Made by a program: the position numbers and the translations under genes. From Mesostigma viride (Eukaryota > Streptophyta > Mesostigmatophyceae > Mesostigmatales > Mesostigmataceae): a stretch of DNA of 62,500 nucleotides. The notes under the pieces were generated by a model, which searched no databases, was not told the DNA's origin, and was given only the letters and a program-made list of their open reading frames with translations. Below, one piece after another: positions 32,810 to 43,201 of this stretch (the stretch's first letter is position 1; each line of letters begins with the position of its first letter). The stretch lies in the NCBI GenBank assembly GCA_009746045.1, contig RPFO01001269.1:2501-65000 (forward strand), read 5' to 3'.

Positions 32810-33108
32810 TAGACTTGGCAGATGCTAGCTGCGTATAAGGCTGTGGTTTGTGGGGGCTTGGCCACTAACATCCCAGTTGAAAGTTTGTTACTGGGTGGGC
32901 TGCCTGGTTTTGTACTCAGACACCGTGTCTGGTGGCACGGGGAACAGTGTGTGTGCACTTAGTAATTGTCTATGCTTGTAATCATGTTTGATGTCTTGCT
33001 GGTGTTGTTATGTCACACTGTTTGATGTTGTTTCATGTAGTTTGATGTTGCTTGATGTAGCTCGGTGTTATTTGATGTGCATTGTAAGATGTTCATTTGA
33101 TTCAAATG

Positions 33109-34003
33109 TCAACATATATACTAAAATTTGTAAAACGCAGCCTTGGCACAATTTTAGCTAACACTCTTTCGAACGGTTTTCGGCTCCAGCCACTCAGCGG
33201 CGCGACTTACAGTCCGCTTGACGAATCAGCTGCGCGAAATTTCGTTGCGACCAATCACGAAAAGGTCAAACCACGGCGTCCATATTATGAGGGTTTTTGT
33301 GCGTTACATCCAGATGAGCCATTTGGCAGACGTCCGTATGCCCAGGTGGCTCCTACTAGAAAACTCTGCGATTTCCTGTGTTCGCGAGCTCCAGATATAA
33401 CCGTCGCAAACTTTTGGGCTGTTGGACCAAACTTTCCATTGACAAAATCCCGTTACAAACGCGCAGGAAGCTCACACGTGGATTTTCCTCTGCTCCACCG
33501 CTTGTAAGCGATTTCCCCCTGCTGTCTGCGGGTTTGGCGAGGTCACTCATCCCCGCGCGCATCGCGCTCCCGTGCAGGGGTAGCAGTCAATCTGGAGCTT
33601 GAACTCCGCAAGTAGTAGTTCGCGAGCTCCGTCCACTGCGCGGTTGCGCAGTTTGTCCCTTTTTAGCAATGTACATATTGTGCAACTTCAACGAAAATTT
33701 GCTTACGTAGACATCAGGCGCCAAGGCACACCTCATTACGCGATCATTCGAAACGTATCGGGTTCAAACCTTCGCAGGCCTTCCGTTTCATTACGGATTT
33801 TTTTCCTTCACCCTTTTGCCAAACTCCATGAATCTTGTGGTCGAAACTCTAAAGCTAGCGCGCGCTCCTTGGCGGGACTAGCGCCACTTGGCACTCGATG
33901 GAGGTACGTGGTGACTCACATGTCCCTAGCCGGGGCTCCCTGGCCGGGGACCGGCCACAAAAAGTACAAGCTCTAATGTCGCGGGCGAAGCCCGCAAAAC
34001 TTG
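33109..34003 (+). mobile_element. possible non-autonomous Helitron
   Basis: The left end reads TCAACATATATACTAAAA, similar to plant Helitron 5' termini (TC..TATATATACTAAAA). The right end has a perfect GCGGGC-GAA-GCCCGC hairpin at 33981-33995, followed after four A by CTTG and T; the usual Helitron end is CTRR followed by T. No terminal inverted repeats, target duplication or long ORF are present, as expected for the class. The imperfect CTTG and an uncertain left boundary keep confidence low. Confidence 0.4.
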
Positions 34004-34264
34004 TTCCATTATGTATTTCTATGTGTAACAGTATTTTCTGACATCGTGTATACGGTTACATCCAAGTGGACGCAAACTTGGTGTTCAGTGCTCATTCAGT
34101 GTAAATGGCTGAGTCCTTGGTACTGCCAACATATAATGACCCCTGGCCTGACTTGACTTTTGGGGACCTATGTGCGGGGTACGCTTTCAATGGTCCTTTG
34201 TGATGGGCCCTGGACGGTACAAGACAGTACCTTACAATTTATGTGTAATCTGACTGATGTCAGT

Positions 34265-34545
34265 GAGGATTCAGTTAGGATCTTTCTTTTAAGTTAGGGG
34301 TGTAAAGCTATCTAGAGAGAACCTTACCGGTTCATCTGTGTTCTGATTGGCTGAGACCTGTGGGATTGCGTTGGACTCCTCTGTGTCGAAGGAGACATAA
34401 GCTTTGCCTGTTTGTCACCGCATCGCCATCAAGCGGATACCCCCAACAATGTGAAGTTATTTCTAATAACCAAACATCCTCACTTCAGGCCCTGTTATTG
34501 GATAGCCATATCCAGTAGACAGGAAGTCTGGTGTAGAGGAGACCC
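34265..34545 (+). repeat. dispersed repeat, copy 1 (matches 61208-61497)
   Basis: About 275 bp shared with the right part of the window: AGGATCTTTCTT, TGTTCTGATTGGC, TAAGCTTTGCCTGTTTGTCA, TCTAATAACCAAACATCCTC and TTATTGGA(T/C)AGCCATATCC. It may be part of an LTR, but no internal domain or second LTR was found. Confidence 0.7.
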
Positions 34546-35120
34546 AGCCCTGTTACCGGTTGGGAGGAAGGTCTTTTCAGTATCCTTGTCATGCATGGAT
34601 CACTGGGGTGGGAGTCTCATGTCTCGCAAGGTGTGCTGTCATACTGCTGACACCTTCGTTAGACGTTGTCTGGTTGGACAGCCATTGGTAGTGCTCATGT
34701 TTACTCAGTGGCAACTATTTGGGCCCTGAGTCTGCAGTTACTGGCAGTTTTGCCTTCTTCAGCATCCAGAGTTTTTGGCGAGCAAATGAACGGTTTGATT
34801 CCTCCTGTTGCTGGGTTACCAAGTGGCTGGACACACCTTCCGTCAAGGAGCTGTTTATTCTCCTTCTGGTTTCCTGATCAAGCTCCTGGCGAGTTGCTGG
34901 AGTCGGCGGTGTGCATCTGGACGAGGTGTTTTGCCTTTGGTTGGTCTTTCACACCTGCATGCCTAGTTAGGGAGTGCCTCCTTGGGTGCATCTCTGCCAT
35001 GTTCTCTGGTCTTGCACACATTGGTGCATTGATTGAGTGAACTAGCTATTCTGATCACTGCTGAGAACATTGTAATGGGCATGCAGAGGAGTCAAGTGTT
35101 TCCTTTTCTTCCTTTTACAT
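34546..35120. other. stretch without a supported gene
   Basis: Two overlapping short ORFs are present but have no recognised motif or splice context. Confidence 0.4.
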
Positions 35121-35123
35121 CCC

Positions 35124-35272
35124 CATCTAGTGCTTAACGGTTGGGGGATGATGCAGACGATATTTGTTTAAACTTTTGTGTAATTATTTTTCTAATGAGA
35201 TTAGCATAGTACTCCGTGGCATGCCTTTGCGCATGACACGCGAGTACTTACTTACTTACTTACTTCCTTTTT
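35124..35272 (+). mobile_element. LINE-C 3' end with (ACTT)n tail, 5'-truncated copy
   Basis: Shares with 37479-37617 a 3' untranslated sequence: GATGATGCAGACGATATTTG, CTAATGAGATTAGCATA, CTCCGTGGCATGCC, and GCGCATGACACGC. It ends in ACTTACTTACTTACTT. The CATGC-CTTTGC-GCATG segment can fold as a hairpin just before the tail. Confidence 0.7.
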
Positions 35273-35759
35273 GGTAGAAAGGATGCTTTTTCACTGGGTC
35301 GATCCCATAAGGAGTATGGTCATTAAGGTAGCTGTATAGGACGTAGTTTTACGTCTGCCCTTGATACTCAGGTTGGCAATAGTTAGTTAATTGCCGCGCC
35401 TTTTAGCAATCAGCTGTAGTCTATAGTCATAGTTCTTCATCTGGCCTGTCCTAGACATGTGGGCTGTTACGTCATACGTGTTGACTCTTGTCACCCCGTG
35501 TCTTGGTTAAGACCCGCTGCTTAGGGGAGCCACTAACACTCCCTGTCCCCTGATTTAGGCCATACAGTATTATTATAGTAGTATAGTATTATATAGGCCA
35601 CCTGTTGGGAGAGACAGTTTGTTTGTCTCATGACCCTGCCAAGGTTGCCTGTGCTGTTAGTTCTAGTTTTAGGTTGCCTGTTGGGAGAAGCCAGTTTTGT
35701 TTGTCTACTAACCCTGCCAAGGCTGCCTGTCGTTTTTAAGTGGCTAACATTTACGTCAG

Positions 35760-36030
35760 TCACTCAGTTTTACATCTTTCTTTTGGCCAGTGGGATGGTG
35801 TAGACGTTGTTCTTATCATCATGGATGACGTCTATGCAGTTGCCCCTAATTGCCTTATTATGGAAAGATGTACCGTTGGTTGATAGCGCTGCCTTACAGT
35901 TGCTTTCCCTTCTTCCCTCCCACTGAGGACTTATCATGTGTTGTGCCATCCATTCCATCCCATGTTCCCCTCCCACAGGACTTACGCTTACGTGACGCAG
36001 TCACGTGTCTATTAATTAATTAATTAATTA
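35760..36030 (+). mobile_element. LINE-D-like 3' end with hairpin and (TTAA)n tail
   Basis: Ends with GGACTTACGCTTACGTGAC-GCA-GTCACGT and a (TTAAT)n tail at 36009-36030. A related end, with a different but still paired stem, occurs at 60860-60948. No coding sequence can be assigned to the family here. Confidence 0.55.
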
Positions 36031-36696
36031 CACTTGCTTTTCAGTCATGAAAGCAGCCACAAGCATATTCTGATCACAAGCATATGTCCCATGCATGCAG
36101 TGGTCAAAATCCGTACCGTAGTGGTCAAAATCACGTTGCGTCTAATGGTTTGCGAATCGACCTCGATCGCAAATTACTGCTATGGGCTTCATTTTGGGTC
36201 GCAAAATTCAAATGTTACCGCGCCGCGCCTTCGCCGCGCCGCACAGCCCCAAGCCTAGCCAGCGAACGCCGAACGGCACGACCTCGTGCCACAATTTTCG
36301 CGCCTCTTATAATTTAGATTAAATTGCTTCTAGGTAAGTAGATAGACGGTAGAGTAGCCAGGTCTCCTACATCATCCTAAGGGCTAATGCAGTAATGCTC
36401 CGGGGCTCCTCACTGATGGGATCGCGTTAAACAACTATAACTATTCGGATTATAATCAGTGCTACCCAATTGATCAATCAAATTACTCAGGTGGGTAGTT
36501 GGGTTACATGGAGAGAGGGCCAAGGGATATGAAGTCGGCGAGACCCAAGCCACTGACCACAAACAAGTCGATTGCATGGCTTGCAAACCTAAAACTTTGC
36601 CTTCGTTTTGCGTCACAAACTATGAATTTCACCTTGTCTTGGGGTGGCAAAGTAATGAGACGCAAATTGATTTAATTTGACCACTGCGGTACCAGA

Positions 36697-37617
36697 ACCC
36701 CCGGCCGACGACATCAACACCCGCATTGGCCAGGCCTGGGCGGCCCTCCGCCGCCTCGACAGGTTCTGGACCTGCGCAGGTCCAGAACCTGCAGGTAGCG
36801 GCGCCGCTACCTGAGTGAGTGACGCAAGCGCATTCTGTTCAAGGCCCTTGTCCTCAGCATCCTCCTTTACGGCTGCGAGGCGTGGACCCTGGACCAGGCG
36901 CTGAGCCAGCAGCTTGATGGCACCGTCACTAGAATGCTCCGTCATATCCTCGGCGTCCGCTACCAAGAACGCCGCACCCGGGCCGAGCTCTACTGCTAGC
37001 TCCCTCTTGTCACCCATACCATCCGACACCGCCGCCTCCTCTTTGCCGGCCATCTTGCCCGCACAGACCAGGTGAATACCGTTGTGGGCCCTGCCGGGGG
37101 CTTAAGACGGGCCAACCAGGTAGACACCTCCTCAGGACTATGGCAGGGTCCCCTTGGGACCCACTGGCAAACTTGCGCGCGCCCGGCACCGGCGCGGCGC
37201 GAACGGGACCTATGTGACACAACTGCTTGCAGATGCAGGGCTTCTGGGACTATCCGTACTCCGCGCCTGCATGATTGACAAGGAGAAATGGGCTGCCATC
37301 TGCGATAAGCACCTTCCTGAGGGCCGGTATGCTCCTGTTTTCTCCCCACGGGCCCCGCGGCCCGTTGCTAGCCAGGGTAGAAGTCCGCAGGTGGAGGTTA
37401 TTGGCCCTGAGGATAGCCGCTACACTACCGCAGGCCTTGTCTGCCATTACAGTAGAGGACAGCTCGGATGAAGATTACATCCTCATCTAGTGCTGGTTGG
37501 GGAATGATGCAGACGATATTTGTTTAAACAAGTTTTGTGTAATTATTTTTTCTAATGAGATTAGCATAACTTGCTCCGTGGCATGCCTTTGCGCATGACA
37601 CGCAAGTACTTACTTAC
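36697..37617 (+). pseudogene. LINE-C ORF2 C-terminal remnant with 3' end
   Basis: Broken frames read DDINTRIGQAWAALRRLDRF, then KRILFKALVLSILLYGCEAW, LDGTVTRMLRHILGV, HRRLLFAGHLARTDQVNT and GLLGLSVLRACMIDKEKWAA. This is the region after the RT domain in many LINE ORF2 proteins. It contains stops (after RTRAELY) and frame changes. Two perfect palindromes at 36761-36790 and 36792-36813 interrupt it. The 3' untranslated region (37479 on) ends in TACTTACTTAC. The RT itself is missing, so this is a 5'-truncated insertion. Confidence 0.8.
36761..36813. repeat. two adjacent perfect palindromes (30 and 22 bp)
   Basis: 36761-36790 (centre GCGC) and 36792-36813 (centre GGCGCC) are each perfectly self-complementary and separated by a single base. 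Both lie inside the LINE-C remnant where the ORF should continue from DRFW. Confidence 0.9.
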
Positions 37618-37784
37618 CAGAACCCCCACATGGTTTTGGTTTTTGCAGTGCTATTAGTGCATGACTGAGGATAAATGCTGTGCCAGTACGCCATGGCCGA
37701 GTTTTAATTATTATCAAGGAGTTTTGATTATTATGCTTTTACCTCAGTGACCTGGACTTCTATTTTTAAAAAAATTAAATTATA

Positions 37785-38105
37785 ACATGCCTCCGTTGGG
37801 AGATCATGTAGCACATATTCCTTTATTTATGGATGGTGGAGTGGAGAGAGCCGCGTAATCTAACTAACCTAACTCTAGTCTATCTAGTCTAGAAGAATCC
37901 TAACTACCCTACTCATCAAAACGCCTCCTCCTCTTGGGGGGAGGCCGTGGCTTGCCCACAGGGTCGGGCGTGTGAGCCTTGACAATCTTCTGCCACCGCG
38001 TCTTGTTCTGCATGGCAGTCCACAGATTAAGGGAGAGAGAGTGAATGCGGTATTCAAACTGGGCTGGGACCAGTATAGGTCGTCCAGCAACATCTGGACG
38101 TAGTG
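37785..38105 (-). pseudogene. LINE-A ORF2 C-terminus with 3' end
   Basis: The minus strand reads LVPAQFEYRIHSLSLNLWTA, MQNKTRWQKIVKAHTPDPVG and KRRRRFDE with a stop at about 37915. After about 110 bases of 3' untranslated sequence comes GTGCTACATGATCTCCCAACGGAG, the LINE-A terminal hairpin at 37791-37802. This links the hairpin-bearing 3' end to a standard LINE ORF2. The copy is truncated just upstream. Confidence 0.7.
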
Positions 38106-38397
38106 GACTTCTATCACTTAGGCTTTCTCTGCATGCAAGCCTTCCTTGTTAGCTGTGCACATGTCTGCCGACAACGTACTGATAGAATTCTTGTGGTCAG
38201 AAATGCAGTTGGAGTCATACTTCTCATGTGATTCCCTGTTTTCAAGCTCTCTCTCTCCGCGAGCGGTCGGTGAATCCAGCACACCAGATATACAGCCTAG
38301 CTGTGTGCATACCTAAAGTACTTATCTTCTTTAGTTCTCACATTTATGAGAGCATAATTTGAGTATTCACAAGGCCTATGGAGTGCTTCTCAGGGCT

Positions 38398-38450
38398 ATT
38401 AATTAATTAATTAATTAGTAACACAACTCCCGTCCGTTGGGAGCATATAT
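38398..38450 (-). mobile_element. LINE-A 3' end remnant with (TTAA)n tail
   Basis: Minus strand: a CTCCCAACGG-containing terminal sequence with a 3-base insertion in the stem-loop region, followed by (TTAA)n at 38398-38418. It directly abuts the RING-LINE coding sequence on the right, so the two elements are tail to head. Confidence 0.65.
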
Positions 38451-40017
38451 ATCGGGCTCCTGTGCCGCCATCTGCCTTGAGCCCTTCCGGCCGGGGGATG
38501 GCTTGTGTCACCTGCCCGCGTGCGGCCACACATTCCATCAAGCGTGCATCGCGCGCAGCTTGCTCCACTCCGTGCCGCGCTGCCCGTTGTGCCGGGCTGT
38601 TGTGCCGCCCCCTGGGACTGCGCTTCCTCTCGGCCCGCCCCCGGTCTCGCTGGGTCCCCTGCCGGGTCCCCACCGGGCCCCGGGGCCAGCTGCCTCCCCG
38701 ACCCCTCGGCCTCCGCCCCCGGCCTCGTTGCCGGGGCCTGGGGTGGTCGCGGGCGCGCTGGCGAGTCCCCCTGGGAGGGGCGCCGGCGTTCTCGATCCCC
38801 CTCCGCTGGGGGTCTCCCCGGTGGGCACTGCCTCCTCCGTGGCCCCGGCGGGCCTGCCGGGCGCTGGTCGGGTCGTGGTGCGCGCGCCTGCCGGCCCGGC
38901 TGGGGAGACGCCGCAGGCCCCACGTCCTGCCTTTGCTGGCGCCGCTCCCCGCCACTCAGCGCCCGCCGACGGCCTTCACCGGTGTGCCGTGCTGCTTCCC
39001 ACGGGGTCCCCGTGTGCGGGTGTGTTCCACAACCGTAACCTCCTCTGCCAGCACCTTCGCGCTGTGCACCCCGATCTCGGCGCGGCGGATCTGCAGGCCA
39101 TGAGCTGTTACCGGTGCCCGGAAGCTCACTGCCAGCGGGTGTACTCCATTCACGGGCGCGCTCAGCACGCGCGCGCCTGTGTTGCTCAACGGCCCCTCAA
39201 CCGGCCAGCAGTCCCGGCCCCCTCCCCCCTCCCGCCTCGGCTCCCACCGGCTCCCAGCCCCCGCCGCCCGACTACTCGGCCAGTTGGCGTTGGCTTGACA
39301 CGGTTCCCTGGGATGCATGCGCCATCAACCCGACGTCTACCCTGACCGACCTCCCCCACCGCGCGCGTAGCCTTTTCGCGCAATGTGCAATCGTTTCTCT
39401 CCGGCGCATGCACGCCGCTCCGGACGACCCGCTGGGCTTTAAACTGCACATGGTGACCCCCCGCCTGCTCCTCACCCCTCTCGGGCGTGGTGTGCGCGGC
39501 CTCCAGGGTGCGGTTATTGCCCGTTGCCGACGCTTTCTGCAGGGGGACTGGGAGGGGCTGTTTGGCGTGCCGCCCCCGCGCACGGCCCGGCTGTCGGGGG
39601 AGGTCAACTTCGAGCGGGTGGCCGCCGACGTCATCCGCCTCGTCCGCGAGGGGCAGCTCAGCCGGGCCATGACCCGCTTGGAAATGGCCAAGCTCGCCCC
39701 CGCCAATGCGGCTACCCTGGCGGCCTTGGAGGCTCTTCACCCTGCGGAGCCCGGATTTCAGCTGCCCGTGCCGGACCCCCTGCCGGCCCCCCTCCGGCTG
39801 GACCGCGACTGCTTCGTGGAGGTGATGCGTGAGGTCCCGCGGGCTTCCTCTACCGGGCCGTCGGGCTGGCGCTACGAGCACTTGGAGGTCCTGGTGGGGC
39901 ATGGGGGCGAGGACATTCTCTTTGACACCCTCATTGACCTGGCGGCTGGTCGCGTTCCTCCCGCTGCGCGCGAGTGGTTAGCGGGCGCTCGCCTCCTCGC
40001 TCTGCTCAACATTACAA
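38437..40017 (+). pseudogene. RING-LINE ORF, N-terminal part
   Basis: SCAAICLEPFRPGDGLCHLP, ACGHTFHQACIARSL and RCPLCRAVV form a RING-H2 finger; the first Cys pair is spaced C-x3-C instead of C-x2-C. A roughly 130-residue Pro/Ala/Gly linker follows, then Cys/His pairs CAGVFHNRNLLCQHLRAVH and CYRCPEAHCQRVYSIHGRAQ with a terminal HARAC, like C2H2 fingers of other endonuclease-type LINEs. After a frame change near 39250 the protein continues (SASWRWLDTVPWDACAINPT) to RLDRDCFVEVMREVPRASST and GPSGWRYEHLEVL, the RT lead-in. It stops at GARLLALLN, where the inserted element begins. RING domains usually act in ubiquitin transfer; such a role in this element is inference. Confidence 0.75.
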
Positions 40018-40786
40018 TTCGTTCAAGTGGCCCGCCGGAGCGGCTGTACAATTTTTCCCAGTGAGCGCGCTGCCAAGTGTACTTGTGGGCAAATTTTTAG
40101 GTGCCCCGTCACTTCGAGGTACTAAAAATTAGGCTACGGTACGAATTCAGCGAATTTCAGCGAATTTTCAGTCGAACCAAAGGAAGTGACGCCAACTACC
40201 AAAACGTTTCCGTTACGAATTTTCAGCCCAACACTCGCGCAAAATGAAGTGACGGCAACTACCAAAAAGTTTCCGTTACGAATTTTCACTCCCACACGTT
40301 TGCACAAAAGGAAGTGACGGCAACTACCAAAAAGTTTCCGTTACGAATCTTCAGTCCCACACTTCGCGCAAATTTTAGTAGGGCTGCACGCAAGCTACCT
40401 TTCAAAATTTTGCGCTAGTATGGAACGCATTTCATTCGTCTGGAGGAACGCTGCCCGCCAACTACCCCCGTTCAGAAAGTTCCGCCGAAATTTACCCGAG
40501 ATTTGGAAATCTGAACGTCCGCGCAAATTTTAGTAGGGCTGCACGCAAGCTACCTTTCAAAATTTTGCGCAAGTATGGAACGCAATTCATTCGTCCGGAG
40601 GAATGCTGCTCGTCAACTGCCCCCGTTCAGAAAGTTGCGCCGAACTTTACTTGAGATTTGGAAATCTGAACGTGCGGTTGGAGTTTCGCGGGGAAACCCA
40701 AGTTCCCAAGTAATTCACCAATGACGCGCTTCGAACACTTGTCCGCTAAAACCTAAGCAGCCGCTCCGGCTGGCCACTTAAACGAA
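40018..40786. mobile_element. 769-bp TIR element inserted in the RING-LINE RT domain
   Basis: The ends are 29-bp inverted repeats (40018-40046 and 40758-40786) with two mismatches, outer sequence TTCGTT(C/T)AAGTGGCC. The interior has no ORF but two subrepeat arrays: about 64 bp x 3 (starting near 40183, 40246 and 40311, core GAAGTGACGGCAACTACC) and about 155 bp x 2 (40366 and 40521, core GCGCAAATTTTAGTAGGGCT). The flanking LINE protein reads LLALLN before it and LPPPEGKVRPIACGEV after it, so the insertion is certain, but no target duplication is obvious. Confidence 0.85.
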
Positions 40787-40789
40787 ACT

Positions 40790-42238
40790 TGATGGGGTGT
40801 CTTGCCCCCCCCCGAGGGCAAGGTGCGCCCGATCGCCTGCGGTGAGGTGCTCCGCAAGCTCGTGGGCAAAGTGATCTGCCGCCAAAAGGCGCCCGAGCTC
40901 CGTGCCTTTTTCTGCCCGCCCCTCGCAGCGGGTGAGACCTCGGTGGCGGCCCAGCTGGGGGTGACGACTCCAGGCGGGGCGGATATCCTCATCCATTCGG
41001 TGCAGGCCTACCTCGAGGCCCACCCCACCCACGCTGTCGTCAAGGTCGACTGCCACAACGCGTTCAACAGTCTGTCCCGCGCCAGCATGTTTGTGGCCGT
41101 CATGGAGTCCTTCGAGGACTTGTACGCTTGGACAGCCGTGTGCTACGGCCAGCCCGGCCAACTGGTTCACATCATGGAGGACGGCACTCGCGGCGGCCTG
41201 CTGTCGCGGTCGGGCACCCAGCAAGGGGACCCCCTGGGACCCCTGTACTTTGCCGCCCCCCTCCAGGGTTGCCTCCAAGCGGTCCATGCTGCCCACCCGG
41301 CGGTCGCTATTCAGGCCTACTTGGATGATATCTACCTTCTGGGCCCTGTGCCGGACACCACCGCGGCTCTGCTGGCACTGCAGACCGCGGTGGCCGACAT
41401 CAACCTCCAGTTGACCCTTGCCAAGTGCGCGGTGTACTCGCCCCAAGGTGATTGCTCCGGCTTTCCGCCCCAGCTCTTGGGCCGGGACGAGCGCCTCCAT
41501 GGGTTGGATGTCCTCGGCGTTCCGGTTGGCGACCCCGCGTTTGTCATCGATGCTCTGCGGGCCGCCCTCGAGGCACGCACTGAGGTACTGCCCTTGATTG
41601 CGCGCCTTCATGATTCGCAGACCAAGGGTCTGCTTCTGTGGTTTTGCGCTCACCCTCGCGTCGTTCACTGGCTCCGGGGCGCTCTTCCGTCTCAGGTCCG
41701 GCTGGCCGCCGAGGGCCACGACGAACGCATCCAGTCGGCCTTGGCGCAGCTGGTCCCGGGCCCCGACCTCCCGCCACATGCTATTCGCATTGCCTCCCTG
41801 CCTGCACGGATGGGTGGCTGCGGTCTGACTCGTGCCGCCCGGCTGGCCCCAGCAGCCTTTTTGGGCTCCGTCGCACAGTCGTGGGCGGAAAGCTGCCGGC
41901 TCCTGCCCCTTTTGGCAACGGCAGCGCCTGACCTCCTGGACCCCAGCAGCCCTTTGCCCTTCGTCACCGCCATCCAGGAGGCCTATGCTGAGATCCAGCA
42001 GGCCTGTTCTCCCGTCCGTGCCGCTCAGGCGGTACAGCGCCACCTCCCTCGCGGCACTCCCTCGGTCGCCTCCGTTCAATCTCCCGCCGCATTCCCTGCT
42101 CGCGTCATCGATAAACACCAGAAAACCTACGCGGGTATTCTGCACACGGCTGATTGGATTGCTCTTTTCGCGGACCTCAACGCCCAGGGACGTGCGTGGC
42201 TGTTCTCGCTTTCCTTGCGGAGTGTGGGCTCGGCGTAG
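40790..42238 (+). pseudogene. RING-LINE reverse transcriptase, catalytic part
   Basis: Starts mid-domain with GKVRPIACGEVLRKLVGKVI. Next come VVKVDCHNAFNSLSRASM (catalytic Asp), LLSRSGTQQGDPLGPLYFA, and the active-site box YLDDIYLLG at 41318-41344, where YLDD replaces the usual Y/FADD. SPQGDCSGFPPQLLGRDERL and LGVPVGDPAFV follow. The rest to 42238 is the thumb and linker. At about 42200 the homologous frame moves to the next ORF. Confidence 0.85.
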
Positions 42239-42906
42239 GCCTTCGTGCTCTTCCCATGGCCCCCCCATTCGCCTTGGCTCCCAGCCACTACTCGGTGGCG
42301 CTCCGGCACCAGCTATTTGCCCCGCAGCCTCTTGTTCCGGCCGGGCGGCCTTGTGGTAGCTGTGGGCAGCCGCTGGATCCCACGGGGACTCACTACCTTG
42401 CCTGCATGGGGGGCCAACAGAATCAGAATTGGTATTTGTATTTGCACTCTGTCCTCCTGACGGTGGTGCTCGCCATGATTCGGTCGGTTTTCCCCCACGC
42501 GAACATCCGGTCCGAGGATGCGGATGGCGCTGCCTTCTATTCCCCCAACCACCGGCCTGATATCGTGGTGCTGGACTTTGAGGGGGGTGGCCGGCATCTG
42601 CTTATTGACGTTTCGGTGGCGCGGCCCTTGGCTCTTAGCCACGTGGCTGGGGCCTCCCTCACGGCAGGTTACACGGCGGACCAGGCGGAGCGGGCCAAGC
42701 TCCTGGCCTACGGCGACGTCGGGCACCATCGTGTGGTGCCCTTTGTCCTGGAGGAGTTTGGGGCCATGGGGCCCCTGACCTCCGCCTTCTTCAAGGAGTG
42801 TTGCCGGCTCCGGGAGGACCGGCTGGACCTGGAGGGCCAGCGGGCCCCACATGGTCGGCGCGGACCTGGACGTCATATTGGCGTCAGCGCTTGTCGGTGG
42901 CGCTGA
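42215..42906 (+). pseudogene. RING-LINE zinc knuckle and restriction-like endonuclease
   Basis: Contains CGSCGQPLDPTGTHYLAC, a CCHC knuckle, then RPDIVVLDFEGGGRHLLIDV and SVARPLA. This is the PD...D-x-V core of the restriction-like endonuclease found at the C-terminus of R2/NeSL/Dualen-type LINEs, which nicks the target DNA. The frame continues to 42906, with a further alternative reading to about 42973. The frame differs from that of the RT, so one indel separates them. Confidence 0.8.
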
Positions 42907-43137
42907 CTCGGGCCATGGCTGACATCATGCTCCGCCGTACGCGGGCTGATTTTGCGGTGCAGCAGGGCTATTAGGTTCCTCCCGTTAGGCGTTTCCATTG
43001 GTCTTATCGTAGTATAGAGCTTTGACATGGCTCTGTATATAGGTTTATAGCTGGGCGTTTGTTTTGGTTTGAGTGATTTCACTCTGCTGTAAGTAATTAT
43101 ATTTTTAATATATATATGTAGCACATTATTATTATTA

Positions 43138-43196
43138 TTTATGTAGCACATATCCCAGATCTAAGGGGCATATGGCTTTTATTAATACATTCTGGG
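43138..43196 (-). mobile_element. LINE-A 3' untranslated fragment
   Basis: TATGTAGCACATATCCCAGA through AAGGGGCATATGGCTTTTAT to ATACATTCTGGGC matches the minus-strand LINE-A 3' region at 4703-4755. An (ATT)n stretch precedes it. Confidence 0.65.
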
Positions 43197-43201
43197 CGGA
43201 T

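Larger units (their letters stand above)
38437..43117 (+). mobile_element. non-LTR retrotransposon with RING-H2 finger and restriction-like endonuclease
   Basis: Coding order: RING-H2, Pro-rich linker, C2H2-like fingers, RT (split by a DNA element), zinc knuckle, PD-(D/E)xK endonuclease. The 3' untranslated region runs to about 43117, ending in an AT-rich TAAGTAATTATATTTTTAAT and (AT)n stretch that recurs at 50436-50470. GC content of the coding part is much higher than its surroundings. Frame changes near 39250 and 42200 and the insertion at 40018-40786 make this copy dead. The left edge coincides with a LINE-A tail, so the true 5' end may be lost. Confidence 0.8.

Noticed and set aside
34412-35040. 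Two overlapping ORFs of about 105 and 124 codons
   Set aside because: No motif, poor composition and no splice context; they lie between a dispersed repeat and a LINE end.
38437-39345. Host RING ubiquitin ligase gene
   Set aside because: The same coding stretch leads, after one frame change, into the RT lead-in of the LINE and has matching high GC content, so it is more likely part of the element.
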